Shown here in pieces: positions 18,546 to 29,147 of a stretch of 64,000 bases of DNA (position 1 is its first letter; the number at the start of each line of letters is the position of its first letter). This DNA is from Pseudomonas sp. GGS8 (GTDB lineage: Bacteria > Pseudomonadota > Gammaproteobacteria > Pseudomonadales > Pseudomonadaceae): positions 372,001 to 436,000 of the forward strand of contig NZ_JALJWF010000001.1 of assembly GCF_024168645.1 (NCBI RefSeq), written 5' to 3'. The notes below the pieces were generated by a model that had not been told where the DNA came from, made no database searches, and saw nothing but the letters and a program-made list of their open reading frames with translations. The position numbers and the translations under genes are program-made.

Positions 18546-18587
18546 TTTTGTGTGTAGCTTGAAACCTCCTCAAAAACGACCTCCATC

Positions 18588-18624
18588 TGTACTGAAAGCG
18601 CTACACTGGAACGATATCGATACA
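18588..18624. promoter_or_regulatory. Tandem GcsR/TyrR-like activator sites 1 and 2
   Basis: TGTACTG-AAAG-CGCTACA (18588-18605) and TGGAACG-ATAT-CGATACA (18607-18624), one base apart. Both fit a TGTAnCG-N4-CGnTnCn 18-bp dyad of TyrR type, as reported for GcsR. They lie about 175-210 bases upstream of the predicted start, a normal enhancer distance. Confidence 0.65.
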
Positions 18625-18688
18625 CCATCTCTTGATCAGCAATGTGCAAGGCTTTGATCCACCTAAGCTTTTTTCTTTGCTTTCGAGC

Positions 18689-18706
18689 TGTAGCGATTTC
18701 GCTACA
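18689..18706. promoter_or_regulatory. GcsR/TyrR-like activator site 3
   Basis: TGTAGCG-ATTT-CGCTACA, a perfect dyad that extends four further bases each side (GAGC/GCTC). It is the best of the three sites and lies about 100 bases upstream of the predicted gcvH start. Confidence 0.7.
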
Positions 18707-18770
18707 GCTCGTTCATTCCGGACGTTCGGCAAAAAACATAACTCATTGATCTATAAAGGATAAACAACAT

Positions 18771-18786
18771 TGGCCGCGTTTTTGCT
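18771..18786 (+). promoter_or_regulatory. Sigma-54 promoter of the gcvH operon
   Basis: TGGCCGCGTTTTTGCT: GG and GC separated by ten bases, matching the TGGCACG-N4-TTGCW -24/-12 consensus at the invariant positions. Predicted transcription start is near 18797, giving a leader of about 72 bases. Confidence 0.75.
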
Positions 18787-18868
18787 TAGTAACCACCCAT
18801 AAAGCAGGGCTTTTGCCCCAGCATTCAATGCGTCCACCAGACGAGTCTGGCCCCCCTTAGGAGTTTCC

Positions 18869-19243
18869 ATGAGCGAGTTGCGTTTTACTGAAGATCACGA
18901 ATGGCTGCGCGCCGAAGCTGACGGCAGCGTCACGGTCGGCATCACCGCCTTCGCACAGAACGCCTTGGGCGACGTGGTTTTCGTACAACTGCCTGAGCTG
19001 CAGGCCTACGACAAAGGCGCAGAAGCCGCCACCGTGGAATCGGTAAAAGCCGCCAGCGGCGTGTACATGCCACTGGACGGAGAAGTACTGGAAGTGAACC
19101 CGGCGCTGGACAGCAGCCCTGAACTGGTCAACGAAGATCCGCTGGGCGAAGGCTGGTTCTTTCGCTTCAAGCCCACCGACGCCTCGGCTGTCGGTCAACT
19201 GCTGGATCAAGACGCTTACGACCGTCTGATTGCCCAAGCCTGA
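18869..19243 (+). CDS. gcvH: Glycine cleavage system H protein
   Basis: Lipoyl carrier of the glycine cleavage complex, shuttling the aminomethyl group between P, T and L proteins. 124 residues, ATG 18869 with TTAGGAG upstream. Lipoylation Lys60 is in [15 protein letters not shown]. First gene of the operon driven by the sigma-54 promoter, 11 bases before gcvP. By gene order this is the GcsR-controlled second copy (gcvH2). Confidence 0.96.
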   Translation: MSELRFTEDHEWLRAEADGSVTVGITAFAQNALGDVVFVQLPELQAYDKGAEAATVESVKAASGVYMPLDGEVLEVNPALDSSPELVNEDPLGEGWFFRFKPTDASAVGQLLDQDAYDRLIAQA

Positions 19244-19254
19244 GGAGCGCCGAC

Positions 19255-22107
19255 ATGACTCAAGTCAATCTGACGACCGCCAACGAATTCATCACCCGCC
19301 ACATCGGCCCGCGTGCAGGCGATGAGCAAGCCATGCTCAACAGCCTCGGTTTCGACTCCCTGGAAGCCCTGAGCGCCAGCGTCATTCCCGACAGCATCAA
19401 AGGCACCAGCATCCTCGGCCTCGAAGACGGCCTGAGCGAAGCCGATGCCCTGGCGTTGATCAAATCCATCGCCGGCAAAAACCAACTGTTCAAGACCTAC
19501 ATCGGCCAGGGTTACTACGGCACGCACACACCGTCGCCGATCCTGCGCAACCTGCTGGAAAACCCGGCCTGGTACACCGCTTACACCCCGTACCAGCCAG
19601 AAATTTCCCAGGGCCGTCTCGAAGCGCTGCTGAATTTCCAGACCCTGATCAGCGACCTGACCGGCCTGCCGATCGCCAACGCCTCGCTGCTGGACGAAGC
19701 CACCGCTGCTGCCGAAGCCATGACCTTCTGCAAACGCCTGAGCAAGAACAAAGGCAGCCACGCGTTCTTCGCGTCGGTTCATTGCCACCCGCAAACCCTC
19801 GACGTGTTGCGCACCCGTGCCGAGCCACTGGGCATCGACGTAGTCGTTGGCGACGAGCGTGAACTGACCGACGTGTCACCGTTCTTCGGCGCCCTGCTGC
19901 AATACCCGGCCAGCAACGGTGATGTGTTCGACTACCGCGAACTGACCGAGCGCTTCCACGCCGCGAATGCGCTGGTCGCGGTCGCCGCTGACCTGCTGGC
20001 CCTGACCGTGCTGACCCCGCCTGGCGAATTCGGCGCCGACGTGGCCATCGGCAGCGCACAACGCTTCGGTGTGCCGCTGGGCTTCGGTGGCCCGCACGCG
20101 GCCTACTTCTCCACCAAGGATGCGTTCAAGCGCGACATGCCGGGCCGTCTGGTCGGCGTTTCCGTGGACCGTTTCGGCAAGCCGGCCCTGCGCCTGGCCA
20201 TGCAGACCCGCGAGCAACATATCCGCCGCGAGAAAGCCACCAGCAACATCTGCACCGCCCAGGTGCTGTTGGCCAACATCGCCAGCATGTACGCCGTGTA
20301 CCACGGCCCTAAAGGCTTGACGCAAATCGCCAATCGCATTCATCACCTGACCGCGATCCTCGCCAAAGGCTTGAGCGCACTGGGCCTGAGCGTCGAGCAA
20401 GCCAGTTTCTTCGACACCTTGACGATCAAAACCGGCGCGCAAACAGCGGCCCTGCACGACAAGGCTCATGCGCAGAAGATCAACCTGCGCGTGGTCGATG
20501 CTGAACGTCTGGGTCTGTCCCTGGATGAAACCAGCAGCCAGGCTGACGTCGAAACCCTGTGGAGCCTGCTGGCCGACGGCAAGGCGCTGCCGGACTTCGC
20601 TGCATTGGCCGCTTCGGTCCAAAGCACCCTCCCGGCCGCTCTGGTTCGCCAATCGCCGATCCTCAGCCACCCGGTGTTCAATCGTTATCACTCGGAAACC
20701 GAGCTGATGCGCTACCTGCGCAAACTGGCCGATAAGGACCTGGCCCTGGATCGCACCATGATCCCGCTGGGTTCCTGCACCATGAAACTCAACGCCGCCA
20801 GCGAAATGATCCCGGTGACCTGGGCTGAATTCGGTGCCCTGCACCCGTTCGCCCCGGCGGAGCAAAGCGCCGGCTATCAGCAACTGACCGATGAACTGGA
20901 AGCGATGCTCTGCGCCGCCACCGGTTACGACGCGATCTCCCTGCAACCGAACGCCGGTTCCCAGGGTGAATACGCCGGTCTGTTGGCGATCCGTGCCTAC
21001 CACCAGAGCCGTGGCGAAGACCGTCGCGACATCTGCCTGATCCCGTCGTCCGCCCACGGCACCAACCCGGCCACCGCCAACATGGCCGGCATGCGTGTGG
21101 TTGTGACCGCGTGCGATGCCCGCGGCAACGTCGACATCGAAGACCTGCGCGCCAAGGCCATCGAGCACCGCGAACACCTCGCCGCGTTGATGATCACTTA
21201 CCCGTCGACCCACGGCGTGTTCGAAGAAGGCATCCGCGAAATCTGCGGCATCATTCACGACAACGGCGGCCAGGTGTATATCGACGGCGCCAACATGAAT
21301 GCCATGGTCGGCCTCTGCGCACCGGGCAAGTTCGGCGGCGACGTATCGCACCTGAACCTGCACAAAACCTTCTGCATCCCACACGGCGGTGGCGGCCCGG
21401 GCGTCGGCCCGATTGGCGTCAAGTCGCACCTGACGCCGTTCCTGCCGGGCCATGCTCAGATGGAACGCAAGGAAGGCGCGGTCTGCGCGGCACCGTTCGG
21501 CAGCGCGAGCATTCTGCCGATCACCTGGATGTACATTCGTATGATGGGTGGCGCGGGCCTCAAGCGTGCTTCGCAACTGGCGATCCTCAACGCCAACTAC
21601 ATTTCCCGTCGCCTCGAGGAGCACTATCCAGTGCTGTACACCGGCAGCAACGGTCTGGTGGCGCACGAATGCATCCTCGACCTGCGTCCGCTGAAAGACA
21701 GCAGCGGCATCAGCGTCGATGATGTGGCCAAGCGTCTGATCGACTTCGGTTTCCACGCCCCGACCATGTCGTTCCCGGTGGCCGGTACGTTGATGATCGA
21801 GCCGACCGAGAGCGAATCCAAGGAAGAACTGGACCGCTTCTGCGACGCCATGATCCGCATCCGCGAAGAAATCCGCGCGGTGGAAAACGGCACGCTGGAC
21901 AAGGATGACAACCCGCTGAAAAACGCCCCGCACACTGCGGCGGAAATCGTCGGCGAGTGGACGCACCCGTACAGCCGCGAGCAAGCCGTTTACCCGGTAG
22001 CCTCGTTGATCGAAGGCAAGTACTGGCCACCGGTCGGTCGCGTCGACAACGTGTTCGGCGATCGCAACCTGGTTTGCGCCTGCCCGTCGATCGAAAGCTA
22101 CGCTTAA
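19255..22107 (+). CDS. gcvP: Glycine dehydrogenase (decarboxylating), P protein
   Basis: PLP enzyme that decarboxylates glycine and passes the methylamine to lipoyl-GcvH. 950 residues, both halves fused as usual in Pseudomonas. N-terminal [26 protein letters not shown] (here [18 protein letters not shown]), and the PLP-binding Lys704 in [26 protein letters not shown] precedes the ATG. It is separated from sdaA by a REP doublet; the glyA2 gene found at this point in P. aeruginosa is absent. Confidence 0.97.
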   Translation: MTQVNLTTANEFITRHIGPRAGDEQAMLNSLGFDSLEALSASVIPDSIKGTSILGLEDGLSEADALALIKSIAGKNQLFKTYIGQGYYGTHTPSPILRNLLENPAWYTAYTPYQPEISQGRLEALLNFQTLISDLTGLPIANASLLDEATAAAEAMTFCKRLSKNKGSHAFFASVHCHPQTLDVLRTRAEPLGIDVVVGDERELTDVSPFFGALLQYPASNGDVFDYRELTERFHAANALVAVAADLLALTVLTPPGEFGADVAIGSAQRFGVPLGFGGPHAAYFSTKDAFKRDMPGRLVGVSVDRFGKPALRLAMQTREQHIRREKATSNICTAQVLLANIASMYAVYHGPKGLTQIANRIHHLTAILAKGLSALGLSVEQASFFDTLTIKTGAQTAALHDKAHAQKINLRVVDAERLGLSLDETSSQADVETLWSLLADGKALPDFAALAASVQSTLPAALVRQSPILSHPVFNRYHSETELMRYLRKLADKDLALDRTMIPLGSCTMKLNAASEMIPVTWAEFGALHPFAPAEQSAGYQQLTDELEAMLCAATGYDAISLQPNAGSQGEYAGLLAIRAYHQSRGEDRRDICLIPSSAHGTNPATANMAGMRVVVTACDARGNVDIEDLRAKAIEHREHLAALMITYPSTHGVFEEGIREICGIIHDNGGQVYIDGANMNAMVGLCAPGKFGGDVSHLNLHKTFCIPHGGGGPGVGPIGVKSHLTPFLPGHAQMERKEGAVCAAPFGSASILPITWMYIRMMGGAGLKRASQLAILNANYISRRLEEHYPVLYTGSNGLVAHECILDLRPLKDSSGISVDDVAKRLIDFGFHAPTMSFPVAGTLMIEPTESESKEELDRFCDAMIRIREEIRAVENGTLDKDDNPLKNAPHTAAEIVGEWTHPYSREQAVYPVASLIEGKYWPPVGRVDNVFGDRNLVCACPSIESYA

Positions 22108-22161
22108 AACTGTGTGTGGGGGGTGAGTTTACTCACCCCATTCACAAGAACACCGCATACC

Positions 22162-22253
22162 CTGTGGGAGCTGGCTTGCCTGCGATAGCGGTCTGTCTGT
22201 CAACATTGATATCGACTGATCTACCGCTATCGCAGGCAAGCCAGCTCCCACAG
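22162..22253. repeat. REP doublet between gcvP and sdaA
   Basis: CCTGTGGGAGCTGGCTTGCC and the inverted GGCAAGCCAGCTCCCACAGG, about 50 bases apart. It occupies the position where glyA lies in the P. aeruginosa operon. Confidence 0.85.
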
Positions 22254-22290
22254 GACCGTGTTAAATCAAAAGATTCCAGCCAATTCCTAT

Positions 22291-22298
22291 AACAAGAA
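22291..22298 (+). promoter_or_regulatory. Hfq/Crc A-rich (CA) motif before sdaA
   Basis: AACAAGAA, a match to AANAANAA, lies three bases before the CGGAG ribosome-binding site of sdaA. Repression of serine deamination by Hfq/Crc is plausible but inferred. Confidence 0.4.
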
Positions 22299-22313
22299 AC
22301 CGGAGAACAACTC

Positions 22314-23690
<1,377 letters not shown>

Positions 23691-23728
23691 CGCTCACGCG
23701 CATCTGCACACTTTTTCAGGAGCTGTAT

Positions 23729-24854
23729 ATGTCCACTGAACAACTGTTGAAAACCCCGTTGCACGCCCTGCACCTCGAACTCGGCGCCCGCATGGTGCCG
23801 TTCGCCGGTTATGACATGCCGGTGCAATACCCGCTGGGCGTGATGAAAGAACACCAGCACACCCGTGATCAGGCCGGGCTGTTTGATGTGTCGCACATGG
23901 GCCAGATCCGCCTGACCGGCGCCAACGCCGCCAAAGCCCTGGAAACCCTGGTGCCGGTGGACATCATCGACCTGCCTGTGGGCATGCAGCGCTACGCGAT
24001 GTTCACCAACGAGGCCGGTGGCATCCTCGACGACCTGATGGTCGCCAACCTCGGTAACGACGAACTGTTCCTGGTGGTCAACGCCGCCTGCAAGGACCAG
24101 GACCTGGCACACCTGCGCAAGCACATCGGCAACCTGTGCACCATTGAACCGCTGTTCGAAGAGCGTGCCCTGCTCGCCCTGCAAGGCCCGGCCGCCGTCA
24201 CCGTGCTCGCACGCCTGGCACCGGAAGTTGCGAAGATGACCTTCATGCAGTTCACCCGCGTGAAACTGTTGGGCGTGGACTGCTTTGTCAGCCGTTCGGG
24301 CTACACCGGTGAAGACGGTTTCGAAATCTCCGTGCCGGCGGCCAACGCTGAAGCGCTGGCTCGCGCCCTGCTGGCCGAACCGGAAGTCGCGGCCATCGGC
24401 CTCGGCGCCCGCGATTCCCTGCGCCTGGAAGCCGGCCTGTGCCTCTACGGCCACGACATGAACACCGAAACCACGCCGATCGAAGCAAGCCTGCTGTGGG
24501 CCATCTCCAAGCCTCGACGTGCCGATGGCGCGCGGGCCGGCGGCTTCCCTGGCGCCGAAACCGTATTCGCCCAACAGCAAACCGGTGTCAGCCGCAAGCG
24601 CGTTGGTCTGCTGCCGCAGGAACGTACGCCGGTGCGTGAAGGCGCAGAGATCGTCAATGAAGCTGGCGAAATTATCCGGCAGCGTGTGCAGCGGCGGCTT
24701 CGGTCCGACCCTCGGCGGTCCTTTGGCCATGGGTTACCTCGATAGCGCTTATACCGTTTTGGAAACACCAGTTTGTGCCATTGTGCGTGGGAAAAAGGTG
24801 CCTTTGCTTGTAAGCAAAATGCCATTTGTTCCACAACGCTACTATCGCGGCTGA
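23729..24854 (+). pseudogene. gcvT: Glycine cleavage T protein gene with an apparent frameshift
   Basis: Tetrahydrofolate-dependent aminomethyltransferase. The frame from ATG 23729 reads a normal GcvT ([54 protein letters not shown]) to residue 316 and then runs off to a stop at 24745 (338 residues). From 24678 the +1 frame continues the family C terminus ([24 protein letters not shown], ending PFVPQRYYRG) to a TGA at 24852-24854. One extra C in the CC at 24676-24677 explains it. It may be a sequencing error or a real mutation. The last 100 bases use codons richer in A/T than upstream. Confidence 0.85.
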
Positions 24855-25246
24855 TTGAATGTTTCTATAAGTAACGCGGTTGCGTTAACAGTGCACTAAT
24901 CTGTAACGCAACCGCCATAAAATAGTGCATACGTTTCGTTTATGAACGTTACTTATAACAATCGAAAACCCATGAACAACGCGATCGAATAAGCCTGCAC
25001 TAATGCGCCTTCTAACCGCCATCAACCCGAGGAAATCCGGGCCTTCGCAGGGCTTGTTTTTTCTGCCGTAGTTGGCGTAGAGTTTGTTCACTGTGTTTGC
25101 ATGGGTCGCTTGGAATCGTGACCTGGGCAGTAGCCTACAAGTTAGCTACATCCCGTTCGACGTCTTCTTACTCTCCTGCAACCAGCCCCAGTACTCTTTC
25201 ATGAGAAAGAGACTGTCATTCATTTTTGCGTCAAAGGAAATAAGAA
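24855..25246. other. 392-base gap: nested inverted repeats and cold-shock gene leader
   Basis: Left half is AT-rich and carries the nested inverted repeat at 24866-24957. Around 25039-25062 a weak hairpin GGGCC-TTCGCA-GGCTT followed by TTTTTT could end the gcv transcript. An inverted repeat GTAGC-N10-GCTAC lies at 25130-25149. The last 130 bases are probably the long leader typical of cspA-type genes. No protein frame is convincing. Confidence 0.6.
24866..24957. repeat. Nested inverted repeats after gcvT
   Basis: Outer arms TATAAGTAACG (24866-24876) and CGTTACTTATA (24947-24957); inner arms CGGTTGCGTTA (24877-24887) and TAACGCAACCG (24904-24914). All four arms are 11 bases and perfect, and both arm pairs contain a (G)TAACG word. 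No T-run follows, so it is not an ordinary terminator. Confidence 0.75.
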
Positions 25247-25459
25247 ATGTCCCAACGTCAGAGCGGCACCGTCAAGTGGTTTAACGACGAGAAAGGTTTT
25301 GGTTTTATCACTCCAGAGAGCGGTCCGGATCTGTTCGTACATTTCCGCGCTATTCAGGGCAGCGGCTTCAAAAGCCTGAAAGAAGGCCAGAAAGTGACTT
25401 TCGTTGCTGTGCAAGGCCAGAAAGGCATGCAGGCTGACGAAGTACAAGCAGAAGGCTAA
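25247..25459 (+). CDS. Cold-shock protein, CspA family
   Basis: 70-residue single cold-shock domain. RNP1-like KGFGFITPE and RNP2-like LFVHFRAI are intact, so it should bind single-stranded RNA or DNA as an RNA chaperone. Preceded by AAAGGAAATAAGAA and a long AU-rich leader; followed by a strong terminator at 25473-25506, so it is monocistronic. It resembles the CapB/CspA group of Pseudomonas. Confidence 0.95.
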   Translation: MSQRQSGTVKWFNDEKGFGFITPESGPDLFVHFRAIQGSGFKSLKEGQKVTFVAVQGQKGMQADEVQAEG

Positions 25460-25472
25460 TCTTCTGTAACGA

Positions 25473-25506
25473 AAAAGCCCCTGATAGTGATATCAGGGGC
25501 TTTTTT
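25473..25506 (+). terminator. Rho-independent terminator of the cold-shock gene
   Basis: Stem AAAGCCCCTGATA / TATCAGGGGCTTT with GTGA loop, followed by a run of T. Confidence 0.92.
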
Positions 25507-25553
25507 GTGCGCGTAAATCCGTAAAATGGCTTCTTTTGCGCTCAGAGGCAGCC

Positions 25554-26042
25554 ATGTCGAAACACCTGCTCAACCCCCAAGGCGACTTTCCCGCCGTCGG
25601 CCTGGGTCGTCGCCTGGCTGCAATGTTCTACGACTTCCTGCTGTGTACCGCTCTACTGATCGTCACCAGCGGCATTTACAAGATGATCCAGATGGCGATC
25701 ATCGGCGAAGACCGAATGCGCACCCTGACCGAAGCCGGCGCGCTGGACGGTGACCCACTGCTGTCGACGGTGCTGCTGTTCGTGCTGTTCGGCTTCTTCG
25801 CCAAGTTCTGGACCTGGTCAGGCCAGACCCTGGGCATGCAGGTGTGGTGCATCCGCGTACAAAACGCCGACGGCTCATCCATCAGCCTGTGGCAGGCGCT
25901 GTTGCGCTTTGTGGTCTCAATTGCGTCCTGGTTATGCCTCGGGCTGGGGTTCTTCTGGTCGCTGTTCGACAAACAGAAGCGCAGCTGGCATGACATCTAC
26001 TCCAATACCCAGCTGGTACGCATTCCGAAGAAAACCAAATAA
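25554..26042 (+). CDS. RDD-family membrane protein
   Basis: 162 residues from ATG 25554 (MSKHLLNPQGDFP). An Arg pair in VGLGRRLAAMFYDFLLC plus Asp in the first membrane helix give the RDD signature. Three hydrophobic segments: about 20-45, 70-90 and 115-140. It ends in KQKRSWHDIYSNTQLV, typical of the family. Possible ion or small-molecule transport; unproven. Start favoured over ATG 25536 because GAGGCAG precedes it. It is flanked by a terminator and a REP doublet, so it probably stands alone. Confidence 0.85.
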   Translation: MSKHLLNPQGDFPAVGLGRRLAAMFYDFLLCTALLIVTSGIYKMIQMAIIGEDRMRTLTEAGALDGDPLLSTVLLFVLFGFFAKFWTWSGQTLGMQVWCIRVQNADGSSISLWQALLRFVVSIASWLCLGLGFFWSLFDKQKRSWHDIYSNTQLVRIPKKTK

Positions 26043-26061
26043 TTGTGGAAAGCGAAAATCA

Positions 26062-26155
26062 CTGTGGGAGCGAGCCTGCTCGCGTGAAGAGGGTGTGTCA
26101 GTCAACATTAATGTTTGCTGATACACCGCCTTCGCGAGCAAGCTCGCTCCCACAG
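26062..26155. repeat. REP doublet between RDD gene and nadA
   Basis: CTGTGGGAGCGAGCCTGCTC and the inverted GAGCAAGCTCGCTCCCACAG around a 55-base centre. It lies between the 3' ends of convergent genes. Confidence 0.85.
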
Positions 26156-26179
26156 TTTTTGCGACAGGGCTGAAAGCTC

Positions 26180-27238
26180 TTAAGCGTTGCCGGCCAGCTT
26201 CATCCGCGCCGCCTGCGTGAAATCGAGCATCCGCTTCAACGGCCGAATCGCCTGTGGAATCAACGCCGGGTCGACGAAGATCTCGTTGGTGCCCTCCCGC
26301 AAGCTCTTCAGCGTGCGCTCGAGGGTGTTCATCGCCATCCACGGACAATGCGCGCAACTGCGGCAGGCAGCGCCGTTACCGGCCGTGGGTGCTTCGATAA
26401 AGACCTTGTCCGGGCACAGCTGCTGCATCTTGTAGAAGATGCCGCGGTCAGTGGCGACGATCAGCGTCTTGTTTGGCAGGCTTTGCGCCGCAGCGATCAG
26501 CTGACTGGTGGAACCTACCGCATCGGCCAACTCGATCACTGCGGTCGGCGACTCCGGGTGCACCAGAATGGCCGCATCCGGGTACAGCGCTTTCATGTCT
26601 TCGAGCTGTTTGGCCTTGAACTCTTCGTGAACGATGCAGGCACCGTCCCACAGCAGCATGTCGGCGCCAGTCTTGCGCTGAATGTAAGTGCCCAGGTGCT
26701 TGTCCGGGGCCCAGATAATGGTTTCACCGTTATCCATCAGGCTTTCGACAATTTCCAGCGCGCAGCTGGAAGTCACCACCCAGTCCGCCCGGGCTTTGAC
26801 CGCCGCCGAGGTGTTGGCATACACCACCACCGTGCGCTCCGGGTGCTGATCGCAGAACGCCGAAAATTCATCCACCGGGCAACCCAGGTCCAGCGAGCAG
26901 GTCGCTTCCAGGGTCGGCATCAGCACACGTTTTTCAGGGTTGAGGATTTTCGCGGTTTCGCCCATGAATTTCACACCGGCGACCACCACGGTCTTGGCGG
27001 GATGGGCATTGCCGAAGCGGGCCATCTCCAGAGAGTCGGAGACGCAGCCACCGGTTTCTTCGGCCAGGGCCTGAATGACTGGATCGCAATAGAAGTGGGC
27101 AACCAGCACCGCGTCCTGAGCTTTAAGCTCGGCAGCGATGGCAGCGCGGTAATAAGCCTCTTCCTCGGCAGTCAGCGGCTTGGGCTGCTTGGCGTCGAGG
27201 TGGGCTTGAACCAGAAGGCGTTCGGAAATCTGCGTCAT
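26180..27238 (-). CDS. nadA: Quinolinate synthase A
   Basis: Condenses iminoaspartate with dihydroxyacetone phosphate in NAD biosynthesis, using a [4Fe-4S] cluster. 352 residues from ATG 27238 ([15 protein letters not shown]). Motifs: [11 protein letters not shown] with the first Cys, [24 protein letters not shown], and [15 protein letters not shown] near residue 298 supplying the last cluster Cys. A longer in-frame start at 27337 has no supporting sequence. It lies on the same strand as, and downstream of, tRNA-Lys. Confidence 0.97.
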   Translation of the reverse strand: MTQISERLLVQAHLDAKQPKPLTAEEEAYYRAAIAAELKAQDAVLVAHFYCDPVIQALAEETGGCVSDSLEMARFGNAHPAKTVVVAGVKFMGETAKILNPEKRVLMPTLEATCSLDLGCPVDEFSAFCDQHPERTVVVYANTSAAVKARADWVVTSSCALEIVESLMDNGETIIWAPDKHLGTYIQRKTGADMLLWDGACIVHEEFKAKQLEDMKALYPDAAILVHPESPTAVIELADAVGSTSQLIAAAQSLPNKTLIVATDRGIFYKMQQLCPDKVFIEAPTAGNGAACRSCAHCPWMAMNTLERTLKSLREGTNEIFVDPALIPQAIRPLKRMLDFTQAARMKLAGNA

Positions 27239-27451
27239 GTTCGCAAGACCTGCAGGCGCTTTCGCGCGAAAGTCGAGTATACACCCGGCTCCGGACCCTT
27301 CGGGGTACCGCCGGGAGAGTGAGTATTCATCAGGCACGGACAGCGTTGAAGCTGCGCAAGGCTACAGAATATCCGGTGGATGCAAAAGATGATTCTGACC
27401 TGCGTCACGCAGTGCGATCCCGGAATGAGATGACCTCAAATCGCGGGCAAA

Positions 27452-27496
27452 AAAAAACCCGGAAATCCTCACTTACGTGGGCCTTCCAGATTTTTT
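27452..27496 (-). terminator. Putative terminator after tRNA-Lys
   Basis: Minus strand has an imperfect hairpin, CTGGAA ... TTTCCGG with inner CAC/GTG, followed by a run of T; lies five bases past the tRNA 3' end. Confidence 0.65.
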
Positions 27497-27500
27497 AAAA

Positions 27501-27576
27501 TGGTGGGTCGTGTGGGATTCGAACCTACGACCAATTGGTTAAAAGCCAACTGCTCTACCAACTGAGCTAACGACCC
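27501..27576 (-). tRNA. tRNA-Lys (UUU)
   Basis: 76-base cloverleaf including an encoded CCA. On the minus strand it begins GGGTCGTTAGCTCAG, has the anticodon TTT in GGCTTTTAACC, and the T-loop GGTTCGAATCC; the GGGTCG/CGACCC acceptor stem is perfect. The same gene next to queC in P. aeruginosa is an attachment site for PAPI/pKLC102-type islands; here the 3' end is followed by a terminator and nadA with no integrase. Confidence 0.98.
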
Positions 27577-27593
27577 GCTGTGTGGTGGCGCGT

Positions 27594-27621
27594 ATAATAC
27601 TGATTTTTAAGGACTATTCAA
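27594..27621 (-). promoter_or_regulatory. tRNA-Lys promoter
   Basis: Minus strand TTGAAT (27616-27621), 16 bases, TATTAT (27594-27599), then GCGCC, a GC-rich start region typical of stable-RNA promoters; predicted start near 27587. Confidence 0.65.
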
Positions 27622-27639
27622 CACCTAATTTGAAATAAA

Positions 27640-28332
27640 TCAAAAATAAGGTGTCGGGTCGCTGATTCCGGCCGCCGCAAAGCCTTCTGCACGCAGACGG
27701 CAGCTGTCGCATTTACCGCACGCACGGCCGTTATCGTCCGCCTGATAGCAGGAAACGGTCAGCCCGTAATCGACGCCAAGCTTCACGCCCGCCTGAACGA
27801 TCTGCGCCTTGCTCAGGTTCTGTAATGGCGCCTGGATACGGAAGCCCTGCCCCTCTACCCCGGCCTTGGTCGCCAGGTTGGCCATGCGCTCGAAGGCTTC
27901 GATGAACTCGGGACGGCAATCCGGGTAACCGGAATAATCCACCGCGTTTACACCGATAAAGATGTCACGTGCACCCAGCACTTCGGCCCAGCCCAACGCC
28001 AGGGACAGAAACACCGTGTTGCGCGCCGGCACATAAGTCACCGGAATGCCTTCGCTCGGCGCCTCCGGCACGTCGATGGAGCTGTCGGTCAGGGCCGAGC
28101 CACCGATGCCATTCAGGTTCAGGCCGATCACCTTGTGCTCGATCACACCCAGGTCGCGGGCAATACGCTCGGCGGCATGCAGCTCGGCACGGTGGCGCTG
28201 ACCGTAATCGAAGCTCATGGTGTAGCAGCTATAGCCTTCGGCACGGGCCATGGCCACGACTGTCGCCGAGTCGAGACCGCCGGACAGCAGGATGACCGCA
28301 CGTTTTTCAGCAGTGTTCAGTTGTTCAGTCAT
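27640..28332 (-). CDS. queC: 7-cyano-7-deazaguanine synthase
   Basis: ATP-dependent conversion of carboxy-deazaguanine to preQ0 in queuosine synthesis. 230 residues from ATG 28332 ([19 protein letters not shown]). PP-loop SGGLDS at about 17-22; zinc-binding Cys cluster near the C terminus ([18 protein letters not shown]). The start lies one base past the queE stop, so the two are coupled. The longer upstream frame overlaps queE and is not used. Confidence 0.96.
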   Translation of the reverse strand: MTEQLNTAEKRAVILLSGGLDSATVVAMARAEGYSCYTMSFDYGQRHRAELHAAERIARDLGVIEHKVIGLNLNGIGGSALTDSSIDVPEAPSEGIPVTYVPARNTVFLSLALGWAEVLGARDIFIGVNAVDYSGYPDCRPEFIEAFERMANLATKAGVEGQGFRIQAPLQNLSKAQIVQAGVKLGVDYGLTVSCYQADDNGRACGKCDSCRLRAEGFAAAGISDPTPYF

Positions 28333-28333
28333 T

Positions 28334-28981
28334 TCAGCGCCCCGGCTCGTCATTCCAAAGATATTTATGCAGCTGCAATTGCAGACGCACAGGCAGATTG
28401 TCCGCCACCACCCAGTCCGCCAGATCACGCGCATTCAGGTCATGGTGGCTCGGCGAGAACAGGACTTCGCCGACACGCTCGCTCAAACCGTACTGAATCA
28501 GCTTGGACACGGCCCAGTCATAGTCTTCCCGCGAGCAGATGACAAACTTCACCTGATCGTTGGGCGTGAGCAGTTCGATGTTCTCGTAGCGGTTGCGGTG
28601 GGCTTCTTTCGAACCCGGGGTTTTCAGGTCGACGACGCGACTGACCCGTGGATCGACCGCCGAGATGTCCAGCGCGCCACTGGTTTCCAGCGACACTTCG
28701 TAACCGGCGTCACACAACTGCTTGAGCAAAGGGATGGCATTGGGTTGCGCCAGGGGCTCACCACCGGTGACACAAACGTAACGCGGGCGAAAACCGGCCA
28801 CTTGCTCGAGGATGTCGTCAAGCGTGCGAAGGGTGCCGCCAGTGAAGGCGTAAGCACTGTCGCAGTATTGGCAACGCAAAGGGCAACCGGTCAGGCGCAC
28901 AAAAACAGTGGGCAGCCCGGCAGTCCGCGTTTCACCCTGCAACGAGTAGAAAACTTCGGTGATTCTCAATGTGTCTTGCAT
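28334..28981 (-). CDS. queE: 7-carboxy-7-deazaguanine synthase
   Basis: Radical-SAM ring contraction step of queuosine biosynthesis. 215 residues from ATG 28981 ([17 protein letters not shown]); a GTG three codons earlier is also possible. The [4Fe-4S] motif CPLRCQYC (CxxxCxxC) is near residue 33, followed by VTGGEPLAQ, the SAM-binding glycine motif. It is upstream of queC in the same operon. Confidence 0.96.
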   Translation of the reverse strand: MQDTLRITEVFYSLQGETRTAGLPTVFVRLTGCPLRCQYCDSAYAFTGGTLRTLDDILEQVAGFRPRYVCVTGGEPLAQPNAIPLLKQLCDAGYEVSLETSGALDISAVDPRVSRVVDLKTPGSKEAHRNRYENIELLTPNDQVKFVICSREDYDWAVSKLIQYGLSERVGEVLFSPSHHDLNARDLADWVVADNLPVRLQLQLHKYLWNDEPGR

Positions 28982-29098
28982 AGTCGCCACGGGCGTAACA
29001 GCTAAACAGGCTGTCCGCCTCCGTCAGGCACTTCAAGGAACCCCGCCAACGCGCAGATCCCAAAAAGCGTGTTTCATAAAAAGGGCATGAATTCTAAC

Positions 29099-29126
29099 GA
29101 AAAAACCCGCGACAAGCGCGGGTTTC
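29099..29126 (-). terminator. Terminator after cpoB
   Basis: Minus strand AAACCCGCG / CGCGGGTTTTTT hairpin with a short loop and a T-run, separating the tol-pal operon from queE. Confidence 0.85.
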
Positions 29127-29147
29127 TTCAAAACAGGTCAAACAGAC

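Larger units (their letters stand above)
18417..18868. other. 452-base gap before gcvH: REP doublet, activator sites, sigma-54 promoter
   Basis: Contains a REP doublet (18453-18545), two adjacent 18-bp sites (18588-18624), a third (18689-18706), a -24/-12 promoter (18771-18786) and a leader of about 70 bases with a small hairpin CCAGA-CGAG-TCTGG (18837-18850). No coding frame is convincing. Confidence 0.8.

Noticed and set aside
18797..18868. Glycine riboswitch before gcvH
   Set aside because: The leader is only about 72 bases, too short for the tandem glycine aptamer, and lacks its conserved elements; control by GcsR/sigma-54 explains the region.
19876..21984. 702-residue open frame on the minus strand
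   Set aside because: Antisense to gcvP, with composition of a shadow frame.
24866..24957. Integron attC or phage att site
   Set aside because: The arms do not match the RYYYAAC/GTTRRRY ends of attC, and no integrase or tRNA end is nearby.
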